Part shown: in pieces, positions 52,920 through 61,270 of the stretch | How positions within the stretch are numbered: the stretch's first letter is position 1 | How the letters are laid out: each line of letters starts with the position of its first letter | Notes under the pieces: model-generated | Told to the model about the DNA's origin: nothing | Database searches by the model: none | The model's input: only the letters and a program-made list of their open reading frames with translations | Origin: JABCPE02 sp963518955 | GTDB lineage: Bacteria > Bacteroidota > Bacteroidia > Flavobacteriales > Weeksellaceae | Direction of reading: 5' to 3' | NCBI GenBank assembly: GCA_963518955.1 | Contig: CAUQKI010000002.1 | Span: forward strand, 1-64,000 | Length of the DNA stretch: 64,000 nt | Program-made: the position numbers and the translations under genes

Positions 52920-53187
52920 AGAAAATTATCGGTTTCTTTCCATCATTCTTTTTAAAATATAGCATAAAAAGGAATGAAAGGACGCAAAATTTGTTTATAA
53001 AATTTCTATTTTTTTATTTATAAATATATGAATTTGTTTGCTTTACAAAAAATTAAACAAAAAAAACAAACATACATACAAATTATAAAATAAATCCTTT
53101 AAAAGATATTCATTCAAAATATTTTTATTTAATCAAAAAATTAAACAATTTATCGTGAAATTATTTTTTTATTATAAAATTTATTGT
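52920..53187. other. Gene-free AT-rich region
   Basis: About 270 bases dominated by A and T, with long A and T tracts and no open frame of note. It lies between the alaS promoter and the candidate small-RNA promoter. Nothing further is recognised. Confidence 0.4.
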
Positions 53188-53291
53188 TACTTTTGCTCAC
53201 CCTTTTAAAAAAGCCTGTTAGGCATTGCTAAAAGTAATAATTTTTTCATCATTTGTGTTTTTGCCCTCATATTTAGCATATGAGGGTTTTT
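53188..53291 (+). ncRNA. Candidate small RNA
   Basis: TACTTTTG (53,188-53,195, TAnnTTTG) is followed by a short hairpin (GCCTGTTAGGC, 53,213-53,223) and a strong terminator CCCTCATA-N7-TATGAGGG with five T (53,264-53,291) that works only on the plus strand. There is no plus-strand protein gene between alaS and the DUF3810 gene, so the terminator needs some other transcript. Expected length about 90 nt starting near 53,202. No known RNA family was recognised. Confidence 0.45.
53264..53291 (+). terminator. Rho-independent terminator
   Basis: CCCTCATA-TTTAGCA-TATGAGGG followed by TTTTTA. The minus strand has no T tract after the stem, so it serves a plus-strand RNA. Confidence 0.8.
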
Positions 53292-54339
53292 ATTTATCAC
53301 GATTCATCCTTTCATAACGAACCAATAAATCCACAAAATAGCTGTAAGTAACGGCTCCTTCCTGCTGGTTTGTCTTCAAAAATAAGTCATTCGTAAATGC
53401 AAAAAATGTGTTCATCGGCCCTTGATACTCCTCCACAAAATCTTTCTCCGCCTGATAATCTCTCTTCATTTCATCGCTGTATTGCGCTATTATTGTTTTC
53501 ACAAAATCTTCATCTTCTGTGGCTAAAGCCCTGAGCAGACTCTTTAAGGCAAAATATTCTGTGCTGTATCTCAGCTCTGGATTTTCGGAACCAATTCCCA
53601 CCAAATACCCCACAAAATTAGCCTCCTGCTCACGGGCAAACCCCAGCTGATGAGCAGATTCATGGGACAAAGTAAAAGGAAGATAGGTGTGAGGAAGATG
53701 AGAATTATACTGCGCCTCTGTACTGAACGGATTGTAATACCCCAGAACTCCCGTGTAGTTCATAAATCCAGAATACAGACTTGGCTTAAAATTATCAATT
53801 TCTGTAGAAATTTTATTCCCTAAAAAAGCAGGTTTTTTTTTCTGCTGAGAGAGGATTTCTCGTTTTATTTTTTCTAAATCCTGAATCTGGAAAACGCCTT
53901 TCTCATCCTCTTTTACGAGCATTCTGGTACGCTTCGCCTGATGTAAATATTTCAGTGCGAGAGCTTTTATTTCTACAATTTGCGGTTCTTTTTCATCCAA
54001 AGCCAAAACAATCGGTCGCTGAAAATAGGTCATCCCCCAAACCAACTGATAAACAAAATAAAAAACATTAAACCCCTTCAAAAGCCGTAACGAATACACT
54101 TTTCTCGTTTTGGAATTAAATAATTTAAAAATGCTAAAAACCAAAAACAGCCCCAAAACAAAATAAACAACATCCCCTAACGAAAAAGGAATTTTGGAAA
54201 AAATAGACTGGAAAAAATATTTCTTTTGTTCAAAAAGAAAATCAACGAAATAGACCGCTCCACTCCACCGAGAAAACAGATAAAAGAGAAGAATCTGAAT
54301 AACAAACAAACCTACCCAAAATCTTCTCTTTGACAACAT
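53290..54339 (-). CDS. DUF3810 membrane protein with HExxH motif
   Basis: The product is 349 aa. It has N-terminal membrane helices (about 9-27, 50-70 and 88-104), then a soluble domain with SHESAHQLGFAREQEANFVG, which gives a HExxH plus downstream Glu arrangement as in membrane-tethered zinc proteases. This matches DUF3810 proteins of Bacteroidota. Activity is not established. It lies downstream of the sugar transporter on the same strand, separated by 19 bases. Confidence 0.85.
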   Translation of the reverse strand: MLSKRRFWVGLFVIQILLFYLFSRWSGAVYFVDFLFEQKKYFFQSIFSKIPFSLGDVVYFVLGLFLVFSIFKLFNSKTRKVYSLRLLKGFNVFYFVYQLVWGMTYFQRPIVLALDEKEPQIVEIKALALKYLHQAKRTRMLVKEDEKGVFQIQDLEKIKREILSQQKKKPAFLGNKISTEIDNFKPSLYSGFMNYTGVLGYYNPFSTEAQYNSHLPHTYLPFTLSHESAHQLGFAREQEANFVGYLVGIGSENPELRYSTEYFALKSLLRALATEDEDFVKTIIAQYSDEMKRDYQAEKDFVEEYQGPMNTFFAFTNDLFLKTNQQEGAVTYSYFVDLLVRYERMNRDK

Positions 54340-54358
54340 TTTTATTTTATTTTAATGA

Positions 54359-55798
54359 TTAAACAGCGCCTTGTTTTTTCAATATTTTAGGCGTTATAAA
54401 TCCATAAAACGCCAAATATGCGAAACAAAACAACGGAATAATATACGAAAAATGAGTGTACGAAAGTCCAAAAATTCCATTTGAGTTTTTCAAATCAAAA
54501 TCACAAATCGCGCCCTGCACCAGCGGAATAATCCCACCGCCCAAAATCATCATTATCAAGAAAGAAGAAGCCTTCCCTGTGTTTTTACCAAGCCCTGTAA
54601 TCGCCAAGTCAAAAATAGCAGGCCACATGATAGAGCAGAACAGACCGCCTGAAATAAAGAAATATCTCACCGTTTCTTTGTCTGGATACACCAAACCTAA
54701 AAACATCATCAGAACTCCAGCCAAACCAAAAATCATAAGGGTTTTTCCTGCGTTTTTGCCGCCTAAAAAGCTCATAAGCACGAAAATGACTATCCACACA
54801 GGATAAATATAAAACGAAGAAACATCTTTACCACTGAGAATATTGGCTCCTATAATAATTCCAAAGGCAACAAACGGCACGATGAATTTCAGAACCATAT
54901 TGGTAGATTTAGAGAAATCAAATACATTAACTCCGCCATTCCAACGGCCTATCATCAAACTTCCCCAATAAAGCGAAATAAACGGCGCTAAATTCTCCTC
55001 TAAAAGCCCCCCAAATTCCGAAGTTTTGAGCAAAGCAGGAAGATTACTTACGATAGAAACCTCTACTCCTACATAAATGAAAATCGCCAGCATTCCCATC
55101 ATCAGCTGTGGGTATTTTAATATATTAAATCCTTCCTCTGTGCTTTCCTCTTGGGTTTCTTCCTCTTTTGACGGGTCTTCTATTTTAGAAAACATCAAAA
55201 ACGCCGCGACTAAAAGAAACGCCAATCCTAAAATAACAAAAGGAATTTTGACATCATTCAGATTAAGGCTTGATGAAGAATTTTGATTCCCAAAAATCGC
55301 AATTCCAAGGATAATCGGCCCTATCATAGTTCCCAGCGAATTGATTCCACCGGCCATCGTCAGACGGTGTGTCCCTGTTTCTGGACTACCCATTTTTATG
55401 GCAAGTGGATTGGCTACTATCTGCTGGACAGAAAAACCTAAACCAACCACAAACAAGGCTGTCAGAAAAATCCAATAATTATTCATAGAAGCTGCCGGCA
55501 CAAACAAAAATGCACCCATAGCTGAGATAGAAAGCCCAAAAGCAAGAGTTTTTTTGTATCCAAATTTTTGGAGGACATCGCCCCGCATCGAAATGATAAA
55601 AAACACCAGCGAACCAACAAAATACGCCGCATAGAAAGCATTATTCACCAACTGAGATTCCAGCTGTGAAAGCGTAAAACTGTTTTTAAATACAGGGATC
55701 AGAATATCATTACTCGCCGCCACAAATCCCCAAAAGAAAAATACACTTATCAGTGGAATAAACTGTGACCACTTGGTTTGTTGCTCTTGCTGTTTCAT
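54359..55798 (-). CDS. Sugar MFS transporter (FucP/glucose-galactose porter family)
   Basis: The product is 479 aa with 12 predicted helices. FHS-family signatures are FFFWGFVAASNDILIPVFKN, NNAFYAAYFVGSLVFFIIS, GFSVQQIVANPLAIKMGSPE and AGGINSLGTMIGPIILG. It probably takes up a hexose by proton symport. The acyltransferase gene 8 bases upstream on the same strand and the DUF3810 gene downstream form a likely operon. Exact sugar unknown. Confidence 0.9.
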   Translation of the reverse strand: MKQQEQQTKWSQFIPLISVFFFWGFVAASNDILIPVFKNSFTLSQLESQLVNNAFYAAYFVGSLVFFIISMRGDVLQKFGYKKTLAFGLSISAMGAFLFVPAASMNNYWIFLTALFVVGLGFSVQQIVANPLAIKMGSPETGTHRLTMAGGINSLGTMIGPIILGIAIFGNQNSSSSLNLNDVKIPFVILGLAFLLVAAFLMFSKIEDPSKEEETQEESTEEGFNILKYPQLMMGMLAIFIYVGVEVSIVSNLPALLKTSEFGGLLEENLAPFISLYWGSLMIGRWNGGVNVFDFSKSTNMVLKFIVPFVAFGIIIGANILSGKDVSSFYIYPVWIVIFVLMSFLGGKNAGKTLMIFGLAGVLMMFLGLVYPDKETVRYFFISGGLFCSIMWPAIFDLAITGLGKNTGKASSFLIMMILGGGIIPLVQGAICDFDLKNSNGIFGLSYTHFSYIIPLFCFAYLAFYGFITPKILKKQGAV

Positions 55799-55806
55799 AT
55801 CAAAAT

Positions 55807-56535
55807 TTAATTTTTTTCTATCGTTTTCAATATCATATCATAAGCCTTTTGTTTCAGGGTTTCCATATCCGTATCAGGCTCTAATATATCATTTAAATAA
55901 ACCTTCATTTTACCAGGGTATCCCTTACTATTATCAAAAGGAAACATTTCTTTTAATCCTACAAAGGTATAAACCACTATCTCTATCTGATGCTGCACAG
56001 CCATAGAAAAAGCCCCGTTTTTAAAATCATCCAGCACGATAGAAGTATCATCTGGAACGCCTCCCTCTGGAAAAATCACTATGCTTTTTCCTTCCTTTAT
56101 ACACTCTGCGCATTTGGTATAGACATCTGCCCTGCTTTTTGGGTCGCTTCTATCCACGCTCACAAATACCCTTTTGTAGATAGAGCCAAAGATAGGAATT
56201 TTTTCCAATTCTTTCTTCCCTACAAAACAAATAGGATGCTCTGGATGCAGAATACACGGAAGCATCACATCTATCATAGAGGTGTGATTGGCTATGATGA
56301 TGTACTGTTTATTAGGGTCTATGTTTTTTTCAGTTTCTTTTATAAAATCATACCGAAAACCCATTCCATAAAACATACCAAGACACCACATTCTTATCAG
56401 TTTGTAGCATTGTTTGGTATATCTGTCGTTTAACGCTAAAAAATAAACAAAAAAACCTAAAAATAGTGTCAAAAATATTCCTAAAAGCACAAACCAGCCT
56501 CGCCAGATATAAACAAGTATCTTTTTCAATATCAA
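55807..56535 (-). CDS. plsC: 1-acyl-sn-glycerol-3-phosphate acyltransferase
   Basis: The product is 242 aa with an N-terminal membrane helix (about 12-32). Acyltransferase motifs are in order: NHTSMID (motif I, NHxxxxD form), KRVFVSVDRSD (motif II) and IVIFPEGGVPDD (motif III). It makes phosphatidic acid from lysophosphatidic acid at the inner membrane. Confidence 0.92.
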   Translation of the reverse strand: MILKKILVYIWRGWFVLLGIFLTLFLGFFVYFLALNDRYTKQCYKLIRMWCLGMFYGMGFRYDFIKETEKNIDPNKQYIIIANHTSMIDVMLPCILHPEHPICFVGKKELEKIPIFGSIYKRVFVSVDRSDPKSRADVYTKCAECIKEGKSIVIFPEGGVPDDTSIVLDDFKNGAFSMAVQHQIEIVVYTFVGLKEMFPFDNSKGYPGKMKVYLNDILEPDTDMETLKQKAYDMILKTIEKN

Positions 56536-56727
56536 TAATTTATCCGTTAATATTACTTTTCACCAAAAACAAAAACGATGTTTATTTTAGCTTAAAATCA
56601 TTCATTTCGTTTTATGAGGGCAAATTTAAACTTTTAATTCATTTGAGTGAAAAAAGATTCGCCATGGATTTTGATTAAAATTAAAAAATTATTCCTTATT
56701 TTCGTTCCCAAAAAATTACACAAAAAT

Positions 56728-57585
56728 ATGATTGCAATCGTAGATGGAGGAGCCACCAAATGTGACTGGGTTCTTTTACATGAAAATGGTAAAGAAGAAC
56801 TACTGAAAACACAGACCATTGGGCTAAATCCTAATATTATAGCACATGATAAAATAGCCAGCGAAATAGAAAAAAATCCAGATCTTATAAAAATCAAAAA
56901 CGACCTTAAAAATATCTATTTCTATGGTGCAGGCTGTGGTTTTGACGAAAATAAAAAAATCATAAAAAGCGAAATCCAAAAAGTCTTCCCAAATGCAGAA
57001 ATCTCTGTGCAAGAAGACCTTACAGCTGCTGCTTTTGCCGCTTATCAGGGAACTCCTGCTATTGTATGTATTTTAGGAACAGGGTCTAATTCCTGCCTCT
57101 TTGATGGAAAGACTCTACACAGAGAACTCCCTTCACTAGGGCATATGCTGGGAGATGAAGGCAGCGGAAGCGCCATCGGAAAAGCTGTCGTAAGGGATTT
57201 TTTCATGAAAAAACTACCAAAAGACTTGGCTGATGATTTTGAACAGACCTACCAGCTATCTGCAGCTCAACTGATTCAGAAAATCTACCACTCTCCTATG
57301 GCGAATTCTTATTTGGCTTCTTTCAATAAATTCGTAGCCGAAAGGAAAAACCATCCTTACCTACAAAATCTAGTATTCCAAGAAATGAAAAGGTTCTTCG
57401 AATACCATATTCTTCCTTATAAAAATTGTTTTTCTTGTGAAATCAATTTTGTGGGTTCCATATCCTATATCTACCAAGATATTCTAAGGTCTGTGGCTTC
57501 TTACTACCGCCTAAATATAGGCACTATCGTACAAAAGCCCATAGAAAATTTAGTAAAATACCACCAAAAATATATTTTGAAATAA
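56728..57585 (+). CDS. N-acetylglucosamine-kinase-like BadF/BadG/BcrA ATPase-family protein
   Basis: The ATG at 56,728 gives a 285-aa product starting MIAIVDGGATKCDWVLL, the phosphate-1 motif expected at the very N-terminus. The in-frame ATG at 56,647 adds 27 residues not seen in the family and is rejected. Further motifs are QEDLTAAAFAAYQGTPAIVC, ILGTGSNSCLFDG and GHMLGDEGSGSAIGKAVVRD. It probably phosphorylates an amino sugar. Confidence 0.88.
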   Translation: MIAIVDGGATKCDWVLLHENGKEELLKTQTIGLNPNIIAHDKIASEIEKNPDLIKIKNDLKNIYFYGAGCGFDENKKIIKSEIQKVFPNAEISVQEDLTAAAFAAYQGTPAIVCILGTGSNSCLFDGKTLHRELPSLGHMLGDEGSGSAIGKAVVRDFFMKKLPKDLADDFEQTYQLSAAQLIQKIYHSPMANSYLASFNKFVAERKNHPYLQNLVFQEMKRFFEYHILPYKNCFSCEINFVGSISYIYQDILRSVASYYRLNIGTIVQKPIENLVKYHQKYILK

Positions 57586-57602
57586 GAAGAATTCCGATAA
57601 AT

Positions 57603-57636
57603 AAAAAAACACATTCCAAAAGGAATGTGTTTTTTT
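57603..57636. terminator. Bidirectional terminator
   Basis: AAAAAAACACATTCC-AAAA-GGAATGTGTTTTTTT, a 15-bp stem between the kinase gene and tRNA-His (opposite strands). Confidence 0.9.
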
Positions 57637-57639
57637 GTG

Positions 57640-57714
57640 GGTGGCTGACCGGGATCGAACCGGCGACCTTCAGGACCACAATCTGACGCTCTAACCAACT
57701 GAGCTACAGCCACC
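57640..57714 (-). tRNA. tRNA-His (GUG)
   Basis: Acceptor stem GTGGCTG/CAGCCAC preceded by an encoded G-1 that pairs with C73, the hallmark of tRNA-His. D-arm GCTCAGTTGGTTAGAGC, anticodon loop TTGTGGT (anticodon GUG), T-arm CCGGTTCGATCCCGG. Confidence 0.95.
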
Positions 57715-57751
57715 ATAATAAAGCGGTGCAAAGATAATAATTTTTTCTTTA

Positions 57752-58471
57752 CTACCAAATAATTCCATCAAAATTTTTAAACGCCAGCAATCGTTCACTC
57801 ACAAAGCCCTCTGCATAGTCCACTCCGCTCAATCTTCCTAAGTCCTGAGCCCTGTATGTGATACTTTCCATAAAGTCTTTGGTTGCAGTGTGTGTTATTG
57901 GATCTTTGGAATTTGCATCAAATAGCTGTGTTTTGTAGGCTTTACAAACTTCCATTTTCTTCTCCATAAAATCAGAAATATCCACCACAAAATCAGGCGT
58001 AATGTGTTTCCATTGGATATAATGAAAAACATGCTTTGGTCTCCACGCTTCCTGTTTTTCGCCATTATATTCTGTTTCTAATTTTCTAAGTCCTGCGAGA
58101 AAACACGCATCAGAAACTAGTTTAGAGCCCTTTGCATGGTCTGGGTGACGGTCTTCCCAAGCGTTACAAAAAACAATCTCTGGGCGGTATTTTCTAATCA
58201 TCTGCACTATTCGCAACTGATATTCTTCGGAATTAACCAAAAAACCATCTTTCATTTTTAAATTTTCTCTGGCTTTCAGACCTAATAACTTCGCTGCATT
58301 GGCAGCCTCCTCGTACCTTGTTTCTATGGTTCCACGAGTCCCCATTTCTCCCTGTGTAAGGTCTATTATTCCTACACTTTTCCCTTCTGAAGCCAATTTC
58401 AAAAGAGTTCCGCCACATCCAAATTCCACATCATCAGGATGAGCTCCTATTGCTAAAATATCTAATTTCAT
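57752..58471 (-). CDS. bshB1: Bacillithiol biosynthesis deacetylase BshB1
   Basis: The product is 239 aa of the PIG-L/LmbE family. The zinc site AHPDDVEFGCGG (10-21) and the later HPDH in WEDRHPDHAKGS are intact. DLTQGEMGTRGT and YAEGFVSERLL match BshB1. It removes the acetyl group from GlcNAc-malate during bacillithiol synthesis. Confidence 0.95.
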   Translation of the reverse strand: MKLDILAIGAHPDDVEFGCGGTLLKLASEGKSVGIIDLTQGEMGTRGTIETRYEEAANAAKLLGLKARENLKMKDGFLVNSEEYQLRIVQMIRKYRPEIVFCNAWEDRHPDHAKGSKLVSDACFLAGLRKLETEYNGEKQEAWRPKHVFHYIQWKHITPDFVVDISDFMEKKMEVCKAYKTQLFDANSKDPITHTATKDFMESITYRAQDLGRLSGVDYAEGFVSERLLAFKNFDGIIW

Positions 58472-58476
58472 TTGTT

Positions 58477-59358
58477 CTATTTGTTAATTATATTTATGGT
58501 TCTTGGATAAAGATTATACGGCTGAAGTCCCTCTTTATCTACTATTTTCTGACCAATATGAGTGCATGAATATCTTATCAGCCCATTCGCCAGACCAAAA
58601 GTCCCTTCGTCTGTCAGGAAATACAGAAGTTTGGTCAATGGATATTTCTGAGTTTTTAAGTTTTCTTTATTCGGCAGAAGTAGAGAATCTCCTACTTTTA
58701 TTGGAAGAATTTTAATGTTTTCTCTCAGTTTTGTGGCTCTCTCTCCATATGGGCGACTAATCGTATTATAGCTTATTACACCGATATGATTAGAAAATTT
58801 TTCCAAACTTTCTATAATTTTTTCATTCCCTTCTAATCGGGAATATTTCACATCTTTGATATCTAAATTTAATTTTTGAAGCACCACATTCAGATTACTT
58901 GTATTCGCGCCATCAAAAATCAATTTTTTATCTCCTGATTTCAACATTTCCTTTATTTCCTCCAAAGAAACATGCTGTTTTTCGGAGTTTTTATTCACCA
59001 CAAAACACACTGCATCCGCCGCAAAATAAGAGGGCTGCCATGGAAGCTTTGTCTTCACATCCCAGTATTTTCGTTCCTGCTCTGTAAGCTCACGAGACAT
59101 GATGATAACATCCACCTTATGATTGAGCAAATCTTCCAATGCTTGGTCTTCTTTGCTGACTTTTAAGTTTATTTTTGTGTTAGGGTAAGCATTCATATAC
59201 CGATGAGACAATGCTTCTGCTATATTAGTAAAAGAATCATCATATTGAAGGGTGATTTCGCCACTGGTATGAACATTAGCCGTTTTTTCTTGCTCTTTTC
59301 CTTTACATGAAAAAACCAAAAATGCCAATAAAATATATAAAACTAAATTATTCCTCAT
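58477..59358 (-). CDS. PstS-like substrate-binding lipoprotein
   Basis: The product is 293 aa. It has a lipoprotein signal with lipobox VFSC (Cys18), then a periplasmic binding-protein fold: NIAEALSHRYMNAYPNTKIN, DVIIMSRELTEQE and FAADAVCFVVNKNSE, as in phosphate-binding PstS relatives. No ABC permease or ATPase gene is nearby, so a role in phosphate uptake is uncertain. It overlaps the upstream 66-aa gene by 11 bases and forms the end of the TonB transcription unit. Its first about 47 residues were copied into the chimera at 59,612-60,103. Confidence 0.8.
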   Translation of the reverse strand: MRNNLVLYILLAFLVFSCKGKEQEKTANVHTSGEITLQYDDSFTNIAEALSHRYMNAYPNTKINLKVSKEDQALEDLLNHKVDVIIMSRELTEQERKYWDVKTKLPWQPSYFAADAVCFVVNKNSEKQHVSLEEIKEMLKSGDKKLIFDGANTSNLNVVLQKLNLDIKDVKYSRLEGNEKIIESLEKFSNHIGVISYNTISRPYGERATKLRENIKILPIKVGDSLLLPNKENLKTQKYPLTKLLYFLTDEGTFGLANGLIRYSCTHIGQKIVDKEGLQPYNLYPRTINIINK

Positions 59359-59548
59359 CTCTTCTTTCTTTTCTTAAACGAATAAACGCTCTAACTAACC
59401 TAAATACACCATAAATACAGAGTAAAAAACCCAGCACATTTGCAGGCATCGGCTCTAATTTCACACCAAATGATTTTGTAATAATCACAAAAATACCTAC
59501 AATGATATATAAAACCCCTACAATGAATGATAACAAATTATAAAACAT
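59348..59548 (-). CDS. Small two-span membrane protein (copy 2)
   Basis: The product is 66 aa with two hydrophobic helices (about 5-26 and 36-52) and a basic tail RAFIRLRKERRDEE. It is nearly identical to 60,093-60,293. It arose with the tandem duplication in this locus. Function unknown; it overlaps the start of the PstS-like gene. Confidence 0.7.
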   Translation of the reverse strand: MFYNLLSFIVGVLYIIVGIFVIITKSFGVKLEPMPANVLGFLLCIYGVFRLVRAFIRLRKERRDEE

Positions 59549-59569
59549 AGTGACAAATATAATAAAAAA

Positions 59570-59596
59570 AGAGAAGCAAAATACTTCTCTCTTTTT
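59570..59596 (-). terminator. Internal terminator
   Basis: AGAGAAG-CAAAATA-CTTCTCT with a T tract on the minus strand, between the chimera and the second 66-aa gene. It is the duplicate of 60,310-60,341. Confidence 0.6.
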
Positions 59597-59611
59597 ATTA
59601 TTAAGTTAAAA

Positions 59612-60103
59612 TTATTCAAACTTCATTTTCAATGGAAGACTGTAATAAGATCCTACATTAACTCCTCCTTTTTTAGCTGGTTTCCATCCTTTGATAGTTC
59701 TTACCACTCTCTCAGCTTCTCTGTTAAAGTCTGCATTAGAACCCGTAGCTTTTACTTGGGAAACGGTACCATTGGTTTCTACAACGAACTTAACTGTCGT
59801 AGTAAGAACACCTTCTCCCTCTACCGCTTCACTATCAAAGTTTTCTGCAACTTTTACTCTAAATCCGTTCAATCCTCCATTATCATAGTCAGCTTCCTCA
59901 TCTACTGTAGTATGAATCTCCTGCTTATCTCCTGGTTCATCTACAATCTTCGATTCTGCTATATTAGCGAAAGAATCATCATACTGCGGAGTGTTTTCGC
60001 CTTTGGTATGAAGCTGAGTGGCTTCTTCTTTTTTTTGTTCCTCGCTTTTACATGAAAAAACCAAAAATACTGATAATATATATAAAACTAAACTATTCCT
60101 CAT
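59612..60103 (-). CDS. Chimeric lipoprotein: PstS-type signal region fused to TonB C-terminal domain
   Basis: The product is 163 aa. Residues 1-47 (lipobox VFSC, then QYDDSFANIAE) match the start of the PstS-like gene 58,477-59,358. From SKIVDEPGD onwards it matches TonB 60,359-61,255, including the whole C-terminal domain (GVLTTTVKFVVETNGTVSQV, RTIKGWKPAKKGGV). The genes around it repeat at a constant offset of about 746 bases, so a tandem duplication with breakpoints in tonB and in the PstS-like gene created it. It lacks the TonB membrane anchor and linker. A lipidated TonB-domain protein could bind TonB boxes without energising them (inference). Confidence 0.85.
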   Translation of the reverse strand: MRNSLVLYILSVFLVFSCKSEEQKKEEATQLHTKGENTPQYDDSFANIAESKIVDEPGDKQEIHTTVDEEADYDNGGLNGFRVKVAENFDSEAVEGEGVLTTTVKFVVETNGTVSQVKATGSNADFNREAERVVRTIKGWKPAKKGGVNVGSYYSLPLKMKFE

Positions 60104-60293
60104 CTCTTCTTTCTTTTCTTAAACGAATAAATGCTCTAACTAACCTAAACACACCATAAATACAAAGTAAAGCACCCAAGATATTCGCGGGCATAGGCTC
60201 TAATTTTCCCCCAAATGATCTTATAATAATCACAAAAACACCAACAATAATATACAAAATCCCTACAATGAATGTTAATATATTATAAAACAT
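60093..60293 (-). CDS. Small two-span membrane protein (copy 1)
   Basis: The product is 66 aa with two helices (about 5-26 and 36-52) and tail RKERRDEE, nearly identical to 59,348-59,548. Its end overlaps the start of the chimera by 11 bases, exactly as copy 2 overlaps the PstS-like gene. Family not recognised. Confidence 0.7.
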   Translation of the reverse strand: MFYNILTFIVGILYIIVGVFVIIIRSFGGKLEPMPANILGALLCIYGVFRLVRAFIRLRKERRDEE

Positions 60294-60309
60294 AGTGACA
60301 AATATAATA

Positions 60310-60341
60310 AAAAAAGAGAAATAAAATTACTCCTCTTTTTT
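60310..60341 (-). terminator. Internal terminator after tonB
   Basis: AAAAAAGAG-N14-CTCTTTTTT hairpin on the minus strand, between tonB and the first 66-aa gene. It may reduce expression of the downstream genes. Confidence 0.55.
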
Positions 60342-60358
60342 ATTATTAAGTTAAAAAA

Positions 60359-61255
60359 TTATTCAAACTTCATCTTCAATGGAAGGCTGTAATAAGATCT
60401 TACATTAACTCCTCCTTTTTTAGCTGGTTTCCATCCTTTGATAGATCTTACCACTCTCTCAGCTTCCCTGTTAAAGTCAGCATTAGAACCTGTAGCTTTT
60501 ACTTGGGAAACAGTACCATTGGTTTCTACTACAAACTTAACTGTCGTAGTAAGAACACCTTCTCCCTCTACTGCTTCGTTATCAAAGTTCTCCATAACTT
60601 TTGCTCTAAACCCGTTCAATCCTCCATTACCATAATCAGCTTCTACATCTACTGAAGTATGGACGATATTAGTGTCTACCTTATTTTCTACCACTTTACT
60701 ATCTTCTCTCTTAGACTGATTACCTTGTCCTCCTTCCACTCCATCTCTTCTTTGGTCTCCTTGATAGCCTGTATCTTTAGTTCCTTCTTGAGTCTTGACT
60801 CCTGTAGCTACATCCTTCTTCTCATCATTTGTAGGAGGGGGAGTTTCATTTTTAGGTTCTGCTTTAGGTTCCGGAACTAAATCCTGAATTGTCTGTTGCT
60901 GAGGAATATCATCCACCTTTTGAGCTAAATCTTGAATACTTTGTTCATCGGGTTTTGATTCATGGATTTCTTCATCTTCTTTTGGTTTTTCCTCTTCTAT
61001 TTTTTCTTCTGGAGCCTCAGTGTGCTGGAGCAGATCAATATCCACCTGAGTTTCTTTTACTTTTTCCCCTTCTGTAGCTGCAACATAAACAAGTGGTAAA
61101 ATAATAGCCGCAACAAAAATTACTGTCCCCAAAAAGAAAGCTTTAGTTAAAAACCATTTATAACTTTTTCTCAGGTCATAGGCACCATATTCTTTATTTC
61201 TATCTTCAAATACAAGTTCCTCAAAATCTGTGTATTTTAATTCTTTGTCTGCCAT
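60359..61255 (-). CDS. tonB: Energy transducer TonB
   Basis: The product is 298 aa. The cytoplasmic start LVFEDRNKEYGAYDLRKSYK is typical for Bacteroidota TonB. One membrane helix (about 36-60), a Glu/Lys/Pro-rich periplasmic linker (75-200) and the C-terminal domain (about 215-298: GVLTTTVKFVVETNGTVSQV, IKGWKPAKKGGVNVRSYYSL) follow. It transmits ExbB/ExbD energy to TonB-dependent receptors. It follows two exbD genes and exbB in one operon. Confidence 0.95.
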   Translation of the reverse strand: MADKELKYTDFEELVFEDRNKEYGAYDLRKSYKWFLTKAFFLGTVIFVAAIILPLVYVAATEGEKVKETQVDIDLLQHTEAPEEKIEEEKPKEDEEIHESKPDEQSIQDLAQKVDDIPQQQTIQDLVPEPKAEPKNETPPPTNDEKKDVATGVKTQEGTKDTGYQGDQRRDGVEGGQGNQSKREDSKVVENKVDTNIVHTSVDVEADYGNGGLNGFRAKVMENFDNEAVEGEGVLTTTVKFVVETNGTVSQVKATGSNADFNREAERVVRSIKGWKPAKKGGVNVRSYYSLPLKMKFE

Positions 61256-61270
61256 ACTGTTGGTTTTTAA

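Noticed and set aside
57504..57758. Minus-strand frame of 84 codons
   Set aside because: It covers tRNA-His and the end of the kinase gene; the motif VRASDCGPEGRRFDPG is a known product of translating tRNA genes.
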